Translations under genes and position numbers: made by a program
NCBI RefSeq assembly: GCF_900112365.1
Contig: NZ_FOLQ01000031.1
Coordinates: 1 to 47,987, forward strand
Direction of reading: 5' to 3'
Source of the DNA: Spirosoma endophyticum
GTDB taxonomy: Bacteria > Bacteroidota > Bacteroidia > Cytophagales > Spirosomataceae
Length of the DNA stretch: 47,987 nucleotides
Part shown: positions 24,372-31,924 of the stretch, piece by piece
How positions within the stretch are numbered: the first letter of the stretch is position 1
How the letters are laid out: every line of letters starts with the position of its first letter
The notes under the pieces: generated by a model
What the model was told of the DNA's origin: nothing
The model's database searches: none
Seen by the model: only the letters and a program-made list of their open reading frames with translations

Positions 24372-24902
24372 TTAAACTAGCTCGTATTCTATAACATGTT
24401 TAGCAATTTTCATTAGATCAGAACTAATAATTCTTCTATATTCAATTATAGCTGAGTCATTTAAATCACTAATTTGCAAAGTACGCCCTCTACTTGCAGA
24501 TTTAGCCTCAGCAATTCTAATCTCATTTGTATCAGGGTATCCTTCAATAATAAGGTAAGGATCAGCTAGCAAATTGATTGAGCTTTCATTTTCATGAAAG
24601 ACAACATATGTGCAGAAAAATGATACAGATTCCCCTTCATAAGTAAAAGTATCAAATTTAGAGCCAGAAGATGATAGGCCCAAGTTTGATGCTTCTATTA
24701 CAGGATTGACTATCAAAGTTAAAAATTTTTCAAAAAAAGTTTTATACTCATCTAGTGTTGATATATGTGTCTGTTTCTGTTGAGATTTTTTCTCTAATAA
24801 TTGGCTAGCGATAGCACTAAATTTGTTCTTTATCTCAACATATTCGAGGGATAAAGCTGTTTGAAATTCCGTACTGTATTCTGCAATTTCCATTTTGTTC
24901 AC
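24372..24902 (-). CDS. Hypothetical protein in the sigma factor-patatin operon, 176 aa
   Basis: No family recognised. The start is a GTG at 24902 or an ATG three codons later (24893). Residues 1-75 are helical with coiled-coil character (YVEIKNKFSAIASQLLEKKS). Residues about 80-150 are beta-rich (YEGESVSFFCTYVVFHENES; YLIIEGYPDTNEIRIAEAKS), and a helix closes the protein. It stands 4 bp upstream of the patatin gene. Position and size suggest a regulator, sensor or inhibitor that holds the phospholipase in check; this is inference from operon structure. Confidence 0.68.
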   Translation of the reverse strand: MNKMEIAEYSTEFQTALSLEYVEIKNKFSAIASQLLEKKSQQKQTHISTLDEYKTFFEKFLTLIVNPVIEASNLGLSSSGSKFDTFTYEGESVSFFCTYVVFHENESSINLLADPYLIIEGYPDTNEIRIAEAKSASRGRTLQISDLNDSAIIEYRRIISSDLMKIAKHVIEYELV

Positions 24903-24951
24903 AGTTAAATCGTGTTTTGTTTGTGCTCAATTAAAAAAATTAATTAGAAGT

Positions 24952-25140
24952 CTAAATTTTAGATTCGTCTTCTTGAAACATTGTATCCTGTTCAAAAAGA
25001 GCCTCCAATTGAAACATACATCTAAGTACCGTTTCAAAACTAGATTCTAGCATTAGCTTAGGCTCAATCAATATGTCAGTATCAGACTCAATATCAACTG
25101 TGCCACCTACAGGGTTAAAATTTCCAATTTCTGTTAGCAT
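24952..25140 (-). CDS. Small acidic protein in the sigma factor-patatin operon, 62 aa
   Basis: The ATG at 25140 follows the TAG stop of the sigma factor gene with no gap (TAGATG), indicating coupled translation. The product is strongly acidic (DIESDTDILIEPKLMLESSF; ALFEQDTMFQEDESKI) and mostly helical in its second half. No family recognised. A small acidic protein directly after a sigma factor could be an anti-sigma factor or a linker to the downstream genes; neither is shown by the sequence. Confidence 0.6.
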   Translation of the reverse strand: MLTEIGNFNPVGGTVDIESDTDILIEPKLMLESSFETVLRCMFQLEALFEQDTMFQEDESKI

Positions 25141-25692
25141 CTAACTTAAATTTGACAGTTGTTTTAATTTTTCCAAACACCTAAATTTGGTTTGTTTTGC
25201 AGACAGATAAGTATACCCTAGCTCCTGAGCAATTTCTTCAAGCGATTGATCTTCCATGTAAAACGCTCGTAATATGGCCTGACACTTATCTCCTAATTTT
25301 TGAAATGCTTGCTTAATAGCTAAAAAATCATCTTCAAAATTTTCGTTGGATAGATCAATAATTGAAAATTTATCAACATATTCCCCTTCCCACGAAGTCC
25401 GCTTTTTATTGCGAATTAAAGTTTTGATCCTCAAATTTTCAGCGATTGAATAAATGTAAGTAGTCACTTTAACTCTTTCAACATCATACTTACCTTTGAC
25501 TACATTCTCGATGAATACTATCAAAGCATCTTGAAAAAGGTCTTTTGCATCCTCAACATCCATACCTCTTTGGCGTACTCTATGCCGTACATACCCATAG
25601 GCAGAGTAATAAAGAAACTTAGTCGTCTCTTCTATCAGCTTGCCTTCTTGCAAATTTTGAACTATTTCCAGATCACTGAAATGCTTTTGCAT
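25141..25692 (-). CDS. ECF-type RNA polymerase sigma factor
   Basis: The 183-residue product has sigma region 2 with DAKDLFQDALIVFIENV and TTYIYSIAENLRIKTLIRNK, then sigma region 4 with CQAILRAFYMEDQSLEEIAQ and LGYTYLSAKQTKFRCLEKLK. It has only regions 2 and 4, as in ECF sigma factors. The ATG at 25692 (MQKHFSDLEIV) is preferred to the TTG at 25725. It heads a four-gene operon (sigma, 62-aa, 176-aa, patatin), all AT-rich. A perfect inverted repeat lies 50 bp upstream. It probably drives its own operon or a host response. Sigma factors joined to effectors are known in some bacterial conflict systems, but this arrangement was not matched to a named one. Confidence 0.88.
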   Translation of the reverse strand: MQKHFSDLEIVQNLQEGKLIEETTKFLYYSAYGYVRHRVRQRGMDVEDAKDLFQDALIVFIENVVKGKYDVERVKVTTYIYSIAENLRIKTLIRNKKRTSWEGEYVDKFSIIDLSNENFEDDFLAIKQAFQKLGDKCQAILRAFYMEDQSLEEIAQELGYTYLSAKQTKFRCLEKLKQLSNLS

Positions 25693-25741
25693 GGTTATTA
25701 CTACTAACAAAGCATTTGTCAACAAAGGTCTTCACTTTTAT

Positions 25742-25760
25742 TTTAAGACTCTGTCTTAAA
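25742..25760. promoter_or_regulatory. Inverted repeat upstream of the sigma factor operon (operator candidate)
   Basis: TTTAAGAC (25742-25749), TCT, GTCTTAAA (25753-25760) is a perfect 8-bp inverted repeat with a 3-bp centre, 50 bp upstream of the sigma factor ATG. It could be a repressor operator controlling the operon. Confidence 0.45.
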
Positions 25761-26003
25761 TGTACTAATCTTATTCAGACATATGATATACACCAATTGA
25801 GATTTAAGTTGAATGAGGACTGATTTTCTCATGTGCATCACGTCCGTACTATATCTTTAAATATCTAATTGACTAATGTACAGCTAATTATCTTAAAATA
25901 TTAATTTTTATCTAAAGCCTAAATGTCAATAACTGCATCTAACTCTTCATCAGCATCTTTGTGACCAATTGGCCTTAATAGTGTATCATTATCGGTTTAC
26001 AAT

Positions 26004-27221
26004 TCATGCATCCAGAATTCTTTCGTTGTAATTATCCAGAATATTGACCGGTAGCCCTTTCAGGTAAATCTCAGTAGTTTTTAAACTTGAGTGACCAAGC
26101 ATCGTACTGATAGCCGTTAGCGGAATATCATGGAGCATAGCCTGGGTCGCGAATGAATGCCTGCTCACATAGCTTGTCAGATTTGATCCTATCCCACACA
26201 AAGACGCGAGCATTTTCAACTTTTTATTGTATCGCTTCCGAGCCCATTGAATGTCCTTTTCGCGAAGAGCAGGGGAGTCGCGTTTCAAGATTGGGAATAC
26301 AAATTTGGAGTCTGTATTTTGCTGTACGTAATGCACCAGTATCGTTTCAAGCTGCGGAGCAATCTTGATGTCGTATAACTTTCCCGTTTTTCTCCGGCGA
26401 TACCTGACACGGCCATTCTCGATGCTGGTCTTTTCCAGATAAGCCATATCCGCAAAGTTCATACCGTACATCATGTAACTGGCCAGAAAGTAATTGCGGG
26501 TATCAAAGCATAGATCACTGTCTGATAGTTTCAGTTCAATGATCTTTTTCAGCAAGTCTCCATCCAGAGCCCGTTTCTCCGTCGGGGCGCTCTTGATCTT
26601 GTAGTCATCGAACGGATACTGCTCTCTATCCACCAATCCAGACTTGATGGCTTTGTTGTAGATGGCACGGATTGCCCGCATATAGACCGATAAACCATTG
26701 AGCCCGTTTCCCTTGCTTTTGTGGTGAATCTCGAATTTGGAGAGAAAATCATACGTAATTTCCTTGAACAACAGGTCTTTACCGTTTCGGTAGTCTTTCA
26801 GGACACTGATCAGGCCCTTGTAAGACCGGGCTGTACCAATCCGATGCGCTTTGATAAGTTCCTCCTCACACTGAGTGGCGAACTGAAAGAAGGAGTCCCT
26901 GGCATCCTTCTGTGTAATCCTGTCTTTCAGCGAGGTAATGGATAACGTTTGAAGAACGCCCGATTCATGGAGTTTGAAAATAACATCCATGGCATCAGAT
27001 TTCACTTTTTGAATCTGATTATTCAGTCTGGTTATTGAACTGACGCCCGTGTAAGTTTTCTTAACGCGACGTTTTTGCTCATCCCAATCCTTTTCGCCAA
27101 TGCTTATCCCCAGGGGGATAGAAGTTGTGTTCTCATGATGACCTAAGCGCATGATGAGAGGATAGGTGCCATCCTTTTTCTGACGGCGCGTATCGAGTGA
27201 AATCACTACGTTCGTATTCAT
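26004..27221 (-). CDS. Tyrosine recombinase of the Bacteroidota island type
   Basis: The 405-residue protein has an arm-binding N-terminal domain (VVISLDTRRQKKDGTYPLIM), a SAM-like core-binding domain (about 95-200) and a catalytic domain. In the catalytic domain the usual first arginine is not evident (SYMMYGMNFADMAYL), the lysine lies in RYRRRKTGKLYDI, the HxxR box is SRHSFAT, and the late His and nucleophile Tyr are in LGHSSLKTTEIYLKGL. Loss of the first arginine is known in IntDOT-type integrases. The ATG at 27221 is preferred. A tRNA-Val(TAC) fragment lies 143 bp upstream of its start and a pair of TTTGCACAG repeats just upstream, marking the attachment end. It appears intact. Confidence 0.92.
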   Translation of the reverse strand: MNTNVVISLDTRRQKKDGTYPLIMRLGHHENTTSIPLGISIGEKDWDEQKRRVKKTYTGVSSITRLNNQIQKVKSDAMDVIFKLHESGVLQTLSITSLKDRITQKDARDSFFQFATQCEEELIKAHRIGTARSYKGLISVLKDYRNGKDLLFKEITYDFLSKFEIHHKSKGNGLNGLSVYMRAIRAIYNKAIKSGLVDREQYPFDDYKIKSAPTEKRALDGDLLKKIIELKLSDSDLCFDTRNYFLASYMMYGMNFADMAYLEKTSIENGRVRYRRRKTGKLYDIKIAPQLETILVHYVQQNTDSKFVFPILKRDSPALREKDIQWARKRYNKKLKMLASLCGIGSNLTSYVSRHSFATQAMLHDIPLTAISTMLGHSSLKTTEIYLKGLPVNILDNYNERILDA

Positions 27222-27240
27222 ATACCAAAGATACGAAATA

Positions 27241-27261
27241 ATTTGCACAGGATTTGCACAG
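27241..27261 (+). repeat. Integrase arm-type direct repeat ATTTGCACAG x2
   Basis: ATTTGCACAG occurs at 27241-27250 and 27252-27261 (11-bp period), 20 bp upstream of the integrase ATG. It is a likely arm site of this integrase and may also control its expression. Confidence 0.6.
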
Positions 27262-27364
27262 AAAAGCTGTATTTATTAGTGTCTTTACGATCCTATACAA
27301 CTTATAATAAGCTGATATTCAGCCATTTTGAAGCCACATGGATTCATATTGATACAATAATCTG

Positions 27365-27413
27365 CTGCCTTACAAGCAGAGGGTCGGCGGTTCGAACCCG
27401 TCAACTCCCACCA
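27365..27413 (+). tRNA. 3' fragment of tRNA-Val(TAC), attachment-site remnant
   Basis: From the anticodon arm (loop CTTACAA, anticodon TAC) the sequence continues with stem GCAGA, variable loop GGGTC, T-arm GGCGG-TTCGAAC-CCGTC, acceptor AACTCCC, A and CCA. No GGGAGTT 5' acceptor strand exists upstream, so the 5' half is missing. The fragment lies next to an integrase gene and is followed by the original-looking terminator, as expected for the right end of an integrated element. Confidence 0.85.
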
Positions 27414-27422
27414 TTGAAAATC

Positions 27423-27455
27423 AAGCACTTAACAATATCTGTTAAGTGCTTTTTT
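27423..27455 (+). terminator. Rho-independent terminator after the tRNA-Val(TAC) fragment
   Basis: A perfect 12-bp stem (AAGCACTTAACA / TGTTAAGTGCTT) with loop ATATC is followed by a T-run ending at 27455. It is the strongest intrinsic terminator in the window. Confidence 0.9.
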
Positions 27456-27458
27456 ATC

Positions 27459-27481
27459 TTGGTTGAAACGTTGGTTGAAAC
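27459..27481 (+). repeat. Integrase arm-type direct repeat TTGGTTGAAAC x2
   Basis: TTGGTTGAAAC occurs at 27459-27469 and 27471-27481 (12-bp period), just beyond the tRNA-Val(TAC) fragment and terminator. The motif differs from the TTTGCACAG pair on the other side, suggesting a second integrase whose element extends to the right. Confidence 0.55.
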
Positions 27482-27553
27482 ATTCTTTGTTTGACTATTC
27501 TTAGGCCTAAGAGTAGTAGAAAAATAACGTTCGGGTAAATCAGGATTATTTGG

Positions 27554-28043
27554 CTAACAAACCCAATCCGGCGGATAGTCTTGCAAAATTTCTAGAGCTA
27601 ATGGCTCTCCATAAATAGTACGACCCTCTATATTCCATTGTGGTAGACAAAGTAGATCACGTAAATCTAAGTTAAATTTGTAAGCGTGCTTCTCAACATA
27701 GTCGCTAACGGCTAACTTAGTAACCAAACCCTGTAAAGGAATGGCTTTTAGACTCCATTCTTCGAATTTCCCAGAATCAGGCCAGAGAATTATATCACGA
27801 CCTGCTAATGCTTTGAATTTATCTGAATTATTCCAGGAGCTTCCGGTCGATCCTCCTGAAGCCAACCAGTTGAATTCTGGATAGACAATGCTAGCAGTAA
27901 TGGCTGTTGATTCACCTTCAACAAAAGCAACTTTCTTTTCAGGATACAGGGCTACAAGATGCAAACCAAAATAGCACTGCTCCAGACGAATCTTTTTTTC
28001 CCTTAATAGGTACTTCCCTGCGAACCAAACACCAGGGTCGGGT
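27554..28043 (-). pseudogene. DUF6371/TOPRIM-like primase gene, C-terminal part (after frameshift)
   Basis: This frame is open from about 28053 and reads EPDPGVWFAGKYLLREKKIR, then CYFGLHLVALYPEKKVAFVE with a TOPRIM-like EGESTAITASI segment and WPDSGKFEEWSLKA, ending at 27554. The first available start inside it is at 27964, far too late, and its upstream residues continue the protein encoded at 28044-28688. Together the two parts make one DUF6371/CHC2-like primase protein of about 378 residues. They are separated by a +1 frameshift at an A6 run (28057-28062); removing one A restores a single frame. Confidence 0.7.
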
Positions 28044-28688
28044 TCATATTGATTCGTTTTTTCGGTTAAGCCTTGGAGGGAGCTGTTCTGGTTTAGCCCG
28101 TCGTCCAGTTTTAGGACTAAATGGAATTACCTTGATTTGGCATAGATTGTTAACTTGATCATATTGAGGCAAGGTAGTGGCAAACATATTTTCAAACACC
28201 CAGTGTTTTGATGTTCCAAGCCGATATAGTTCGAAAGCTTTGTAAGTTTCAGATACACCAAAAATAGTAGACAGCCAAATAAATAAACCATTCCGCTGGA
28301 ATCCTTGGCGGCAAGGTTCGTAACGTTCGTTTGGAATGTAATCCGGCTTAGTTAATGGGGCATTTCTTTGTGGAAATGGCTGCCGTGAAGTATAATAGCC
28401 ATCCTCAAGACCATAAGTACGCGCCAGTTCATAAATAGCATCAGTCATAGTGAGTCTATGTACTTGGGCATAAGCGGTTACTGGGTAAATTCGGCTGCCA
28501 GTTTGAAAGTTTTGAATATATGGCTTGCCTCGCTGGTCATTACGATAAAACACTTCAGCACTATGCTTCGTGGTATCGAACAAACGAATAGGCTGCCCAC
28601 CTTGACGTAATTCTACCCCTGTGACAGATTCCAATATGTGAGTCCCGAATTCAATTTCCAGATGATCGCAGAGAGTGGTTAGCTTCAT
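28044..28688 (-). pseudogene. DUF6371/CHC2-like primase gene, N-terminal part (before frameshift)
   Basis: The protein begins MKLTTLCDHLEIEFGTHILE and contains EVFYRNDQRGKPYIQNFQTG and an alpha-helical segment (MTDAIYELARTYGLEDG), as in DUF6371-type primase-like proteins of Bacteroidota elements. It stops at 28044 with an artificial tail (NESI), after which the correct sequence continues in another frame. The break is at an A6 homopolymer, so it may be a real mutation, transcriptional slippage or a sequencing error. It lies downstream of the RepA-like gene beyond a very long hairpin, and would supply priming for element replication. Confidence 0.7.
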
Positions 28689-28731
28689 GCTGTTATTGTC
28701 AAATGATAGTGCCAGAATAACTTTAGCAGCT

Positions 28732-28796
28732 TCGAATGAATACTGTTACTGCCAAAGCCCTATATATGGCCCTTGGCAGTAACAGTATTCATTCGA
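28732..28796. repeat. Long inverted repeat with perfect 24-bp arms, overlapping the repA stop
   Basis: The arms 28732-28755 (starting TCGAATGAATACTG) and 28773-28796 are exact reverse complements, separated by 17 bp. The right arm overlaps the stop codon of the RepA-like gene. There is no T-run, so a simple terminator is unlikely. It may be a replication origin, a recombination site or a short transposable hairpin. Confidence 0.85.
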
Positions 28797-30120
28797 CCTC
28801 TTCAAGTAAGTAGTAGTGATTACGCCCTGCTTTACGGTCAGATAACTGTACTAAGCGCCCCTCGCTGTTATACATTTCCTGGGGCTCATCCTGAATAACT
28901 TTCAGGCGTTCACGAATTGTCGAATTTTTAGCCGAAAACTCTTTTTCGAGTATTCCTACAACTTCATGCTTTGGAATAGGTCCTTCGGCCAACAGGGTAG
29001 TTAACCGATCGGCGATGTCATCCACATCTGCTTTTAATTTTCGTTGACTGGTAGCTGCTTCCATTGTCGAGGCATCAGCTACTATAAGACTATAGGTAGT
29101 CTCGTTGTAGGCCAGATAAAGTGGCTCTGGGCGTTGGCACCGACGGGTTTTGATATAACGCAGCCGAATAAGGCTTGTATCATTACCCTTTGCGTCCTTT
29201 TCGAAGCCAATTTGCATGACGGTGGCTGATTTGTTAGCTGCCTCTGTGCCAACATGCCCACGAGCTTTTTCAGTGCCTGGATTTTGGTGAATGACAAGTA
29301 AGAAGGTAGAGTCGTAATTGTCACATAGATTTCCAAGAAAATCAAACAGTAATAGCGCTTCTTCACTTCTATTAAAATCACCTACGCAGTCGGTAACGAC
29401 ATCAATAATGCAGAATAAATGTAACAAACTGTTATCACGCACATGAGCAATAAATGCTTCAAGTGCCTGTTGTCGTCTAGCGCGGCCTACACCTTTGATA
29501 CTGGTAAACCGAAAGTTGTCGGGTTTGTCTTCAATGCCTAAGCCTGCATTTCGTTTCATGCTTTGAATGGCAAAGGGTAATTCCTCTCGCCGATTTCGCT
29601 CACTGTCTATGTAACAGAGACAATACCGTTCTAGGGACGTTCGCTCATAACCTAATGCCTGAGGAGGTTTAAGGTTAGGTGACAGCATCAAGCCACCGAA
29701 CAACTCGGCTAACCGGGATTTGTGCGACCCAAAAGTTCCCTGAATAATATTAACTGTACTTCGTCCAACAATAGGAGTGCCATCGCGACTTATTAACGGA
29801 GGGGAAAACACGATCGGCTTAGTAGCCAGTTCTGTCAACTCTTGCTCGAGTGCCAGTAGAGAACTCAATAAAGGTTTTGCAGGAGCATCCGATTGGTTAC
29901 TGGTATTATGCAGTAGCGGATCAGGGACTCTATTCATCTCATCGATGACAAAACCGTTTTTCGCGCGTAGTTGTGCTAGATCCAATTTACTTTCAACTGA
30001 CTTATAACTATTTGGGAATTCATCCAAATTGTTGTCTCCGTTAGTAAACGTTGTAAATTGACGGGGCAAATTGATCTTAGCAAGGCCATTAGCCTTATCT
30101 TTGTGTTGTTCAAATTTCAC
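28789..30120 (-). CDS. RepA-like RecA-fold replicative helicase (AAA_25)
   Basis: The 443-residue protein has a RecA-fold ATPase in the middle: Walker A IIQGTFGSHKSRLAELFG near residues 127-143, an acidic Walker B in LFCIIDVVTDCVGDF, and HQNPGTEKARGHVGTEAANK. This pattern is that of RepA/DnaB-like helicases (AAA_25) in plasmids and integrative elements. The N-terminal 95 residues are linker-like and the C-terminus contains a winged-helix-like segment (HEVVGILEKEFSAKNSTIRE). It would unwind the excised element for replication. It is flanked by two perfect hairpins (30139-30170 and 28732-28796) and works with the broken primase gene downstream. Confidence 0.85.
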   Translation of the reverse strand: MKFEQHKDKANGLAKINLPRQFTTFTNGDNNLDEFPNSYKSVESKLDLAQLRAKNGFVIDEMNRVPDPLLHNTSNQSDAPAKPLLSSLLALEQELTELATKPIVFSPPLISRDGTPIVGRSTVNIIQGTFGSHKSRLAELFGGLMLSPNLKPPQALGYERTSLERYCLCYIDSERNRREELPFAIQSMKRNAGLGIEDKPDNFRFTSIKGVGRARRQQALEAFIAHVRDNSLLHLFCIIDVVTDCVGDFNRSEEALLLFDFLGNLCDNYDSTFLLVIHQNPGTEKARGHVGTEAANKSATVMQIGFEKDAKGNDTSLIRLRYIKTRRCQRPEPLYLAYNETTYSLIVADASTMEAATSQRKLKADVDDIADRLTTLLAEGPIPKHEVVGILEKEFSAKNSTIRERLKVIQDEPQEMYNSEGRLVQLSDRKAGRNHYYLLEEVE

Positions 30121-30138
30121 TCTTTGAATACGATTTTC

Positions 30139-30170
30139 AGCCTTGAAACTGTTGGCGCAGTTTCAAGGCT
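30139..30170. repeat. Perfect 13-bp hairpin upstream of the repA-like gene
   Basis: AGCCTTGAAACTG (30139-30151), loop TTGGCG and CAGTTTCAAGGCT (30158-30170) lie 19 bp upstream of the RepA-like start codon. On the transcribed strand it could be an attenuator or terminator of the preceding HTH gene, or part of an origin. Confidence 0.75.
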
Positions 30171-30301
30171 ATTTTATTAATAAATGCTTTGGAGAATAGG
30201 TATAAATAGCTAATATGCTACTCGTACAATAAGAGAGGCTACTAAAACTTTATTTCTAAAGTATAAACCAGCAACCTAGGCAGATCGATTGATATAGCTT
30301 T

Positions 30302-30580
30302 CTAATCGGATGGCTGTAGCCATTCAAGTAATTGGGCGCGATTAAAAAGCAACCGTTTTGAACGATTACGGATGACTATGCCAGCAGGCATTGATGCCAC
30401 TTTTGCGTAGAAAGTACCCGGTGGCCAGCCAGTCATTTTTTTTACTTCGGCAGCGGAAATAATAGGTGTCGTATCAGAGAAATTTGAAGAAGGCCGGTAA
30501 GCCTGTTGCTGACGCAATTGTTGTAAAACTTCTTCAATTGCCGATAAACGGCGGTCGATTACCTCAAAAGGATTTGTCAT
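30302..30580 (-). CDS. Helix-turn-helix (excisionase-like) protein, 92 aa
   Basis: Residues 1-30 form a helical, coiled-coil-like lead (EVIDRRLSAIEEVLQQLRQQ). Residues 38-90 form an excisionase/MerR-like HTH (ISAAEVKKMTGWPPGTFYAK; then a wing with RNRSKRLLFNRAQLLEWL). Proteins of this type precede repA and primase genes in Bacteroidota islands and regulate excision or replication. It reads in the same direction as repA, separated by 181 bp holding a strong hairpin. Confidence 0.85.
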   Translation of the reverse strand: MTNPFEVIDRRLSAIEEVLQQLRQQQAYRPSSNFSDTTPIISAAEVKKMTGWPPGTFYAKVASMPAGIVIRNRSKRLLFNRAQLLEWLQPSD

Positions 30581-30644
30581 TGCTATAGGTGTTTTGCCTC
30601 AGCAATATTCACGAGATGTCAGTGGTGGAACTGGTACGAACTAG

Positions 30645-31457
30645 TTAGCTTTTATTATTATTTGCTATAGCCATCTCTAACTCGCTATTATATAGAGAAA
30701 TAGCTTTTTCAGAAATATAAGATTTAATTCTTTGGTAATTACGAACAGTATTTTTCCCGTAACCAGTTCGAACCAGTTTAGAGGTATAATCTTTATAATA
30801 ACTTTCTAATTTCTTCCCACTTGTTTGCCCATATTTACGAGCTATTGCATCTGAATTATTCTTAGTTATTAACCAACCTTCCAGGTGGGATAAGATTGCT
30901 ATCTGGGCGTGAGAAAGCCTACCGTTATCCATCTCATCTAAATAAAGTTCTTCGGTTTTGAGATGGGTCAATTCAATGTTTGGTTGATCTATTGACTGAT
31001 TGACTACCGTATTCTGGACATCTTCATAGGACTTTTCTCCCCAAATCTCATACCAATTAGGCAAAGTATTTAGCCTACCAATTAGGCTATTGATTGCATC
31101 TATATATTCAGCCTCTCCGCTTTCTAAAAAGTCTAATAGGATTTTTTGAGCTTTCTTATCGCTCCAAAGTCGTTGCCCAAACTCTTGATACTTTTTAAAG
31201 AAGGCACTGCCATTCGGAAAAACATTATTCTCTTTATAGCGAATAGCATCCCAACCTTCAAAAGAACTCAGGTAAGACTTTAACCATAAAGCAGCGTCAT
31301 TACCTCTATAGATTGTAAATGAAGTACAAATTCCTTCTAAATAACTTTCCAAGCTTTGATGATAACTCCCTAATTCTATTGATTTAATATGTTGCCATAT
31401 ATTGGCTTGTATAGTGATTTTTCGACGGGATAAGGGTTGGATTTTTTCGCTCTCCAT
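30645..31457 (-). CDS. Hypothetical protein of the replication module, 270 aa
   Basis: No named family recognised. The protein is soluble, almost all alpha-helical, with many aromatic residues (SYHQSLESYLEGICTSFTIY; FFKKYQEFGQRLWSDKKAQK). The C-terminal 70 residues are basic (ARKYGQTSGKKLESYYKDYT; NTVRNYQRIKSYI) and could bind nucleic acid. It starts the HTH-repA-primase gene row, a position often held by an unknown protein in Bacteroidota integrative elements. Function unknown. Confidence 0.62.
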   Translation of the reverse strand: MESEKIQPLSRRKITIQANIWQHIKSIELGSYHQSLESYLEGICTSFTIYRGNDAALWLKSYLSSFEGWDAIRYKENNVFPNGSAFFKKYQEFGQRLWSDKKAQKILLDFLESGEAEYIDAINSLIGRLNTLPNWYEIWGEKSYEDVQNTVVNQSIDQPNIELTHLKTEELYLDEMDNGRLSHAQIAILSHLEGWLITKNNSDAIARKYGQTSGKKLESYYKDYTSKLVRTGYGKNTVRNYQRIKSYISEKAISLYNSELEMAIANNNKS

Positions 31458-31924
31458 TGCAAGGTTCTATTTCAATACTTCTTTGCTTATAACAATTCTT
31501 TTCTGAAATCATTCTAAGACTTGGCTGATGAGATAATTTTTACTGGGTGAAAAGACATATGAATAAAAAAAATTGTATGGCTTATCCGTTACCTTCACTA
31601 TGCTATCCAAGAATAACCTTTCTGAACTCGACATTTGTACCAAGTATAACTTCGGCTGTTGAGACGACGGGCTGGAGGAATAGGTTTCCGGAGGGATTCT
31701 CCTTTAACGATATTTGTATTCATGCGTGAGATAAATTGACCGTTCGTGGCGTGAATAGACTATATGAGACGACTATAGTCAATATACATATTGCTATTAT
31801 TGATGCAAAAGACAGCAGACGCGCTGCTTCAGATGATATGTAGCAGACATTTGAATATATCCGAAGATTGGATATCCTCTGCCTCAATGCGTTTTTTATT
31901 TAATCAATAGTGGCCAAGCACAAA
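31458..31924. other. Intergenic region at the left edge of the BREX-type island (467 bp)
   Basis: No convincing gene was seen; short frames lack coding character. It separates the replication module from the BREX-type genes and should include the promoter of the 270-aa gene. No attachment site or terminal repeat could be identified. Confidence 0.45.

Larger units (their letters stand above)
11212..27413. mobile_element. Integrated mobilizable island between tRNA-Val(GAC) and tRNA-Val(TAC) fragments
   Basis: The segment carries an excisionase-like HTH, a primase-like protein, ArdC, a MobF relaxase, a coupling protein, AT-rich cargo and, at its right end, a tyrosine recombinase next to a tRNA-Val(TAC) 3' fragment. 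It lacks type IV secretion assembly genes, so it would be mobilizable rather than self-transmissible. The right boundary is well supported by the integrase plus tRNA fragment. The left boundary is inferred from the other tRNA fragment and may instead belong to a neighbouring element. Confidence 0.6.

Noticed and set aside
23360..25692. CBASS system based on the patatin
   Set aside because: No cyclic-oligonucleotide synthase (CD-NTase) gene is present near the patatin; the operon partners are a sigma factor and two unknown proteins.
28044..28070. Programmed -1 frameshift at the A-AAA-AAC heptamer in the primase-like gene
   Set aside because: A -1 shift leads to a stop after about 17 codons; the continuing protein needs a +1 shift, so a classical -1 slippery site does not explain the split.
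31547..31729. Plus-strand open frame of 60 codons left of the BREX-type island
   Set aside because: Composition is not protein-like, there is no start signal, and nothing in the neighbourhood supports it.
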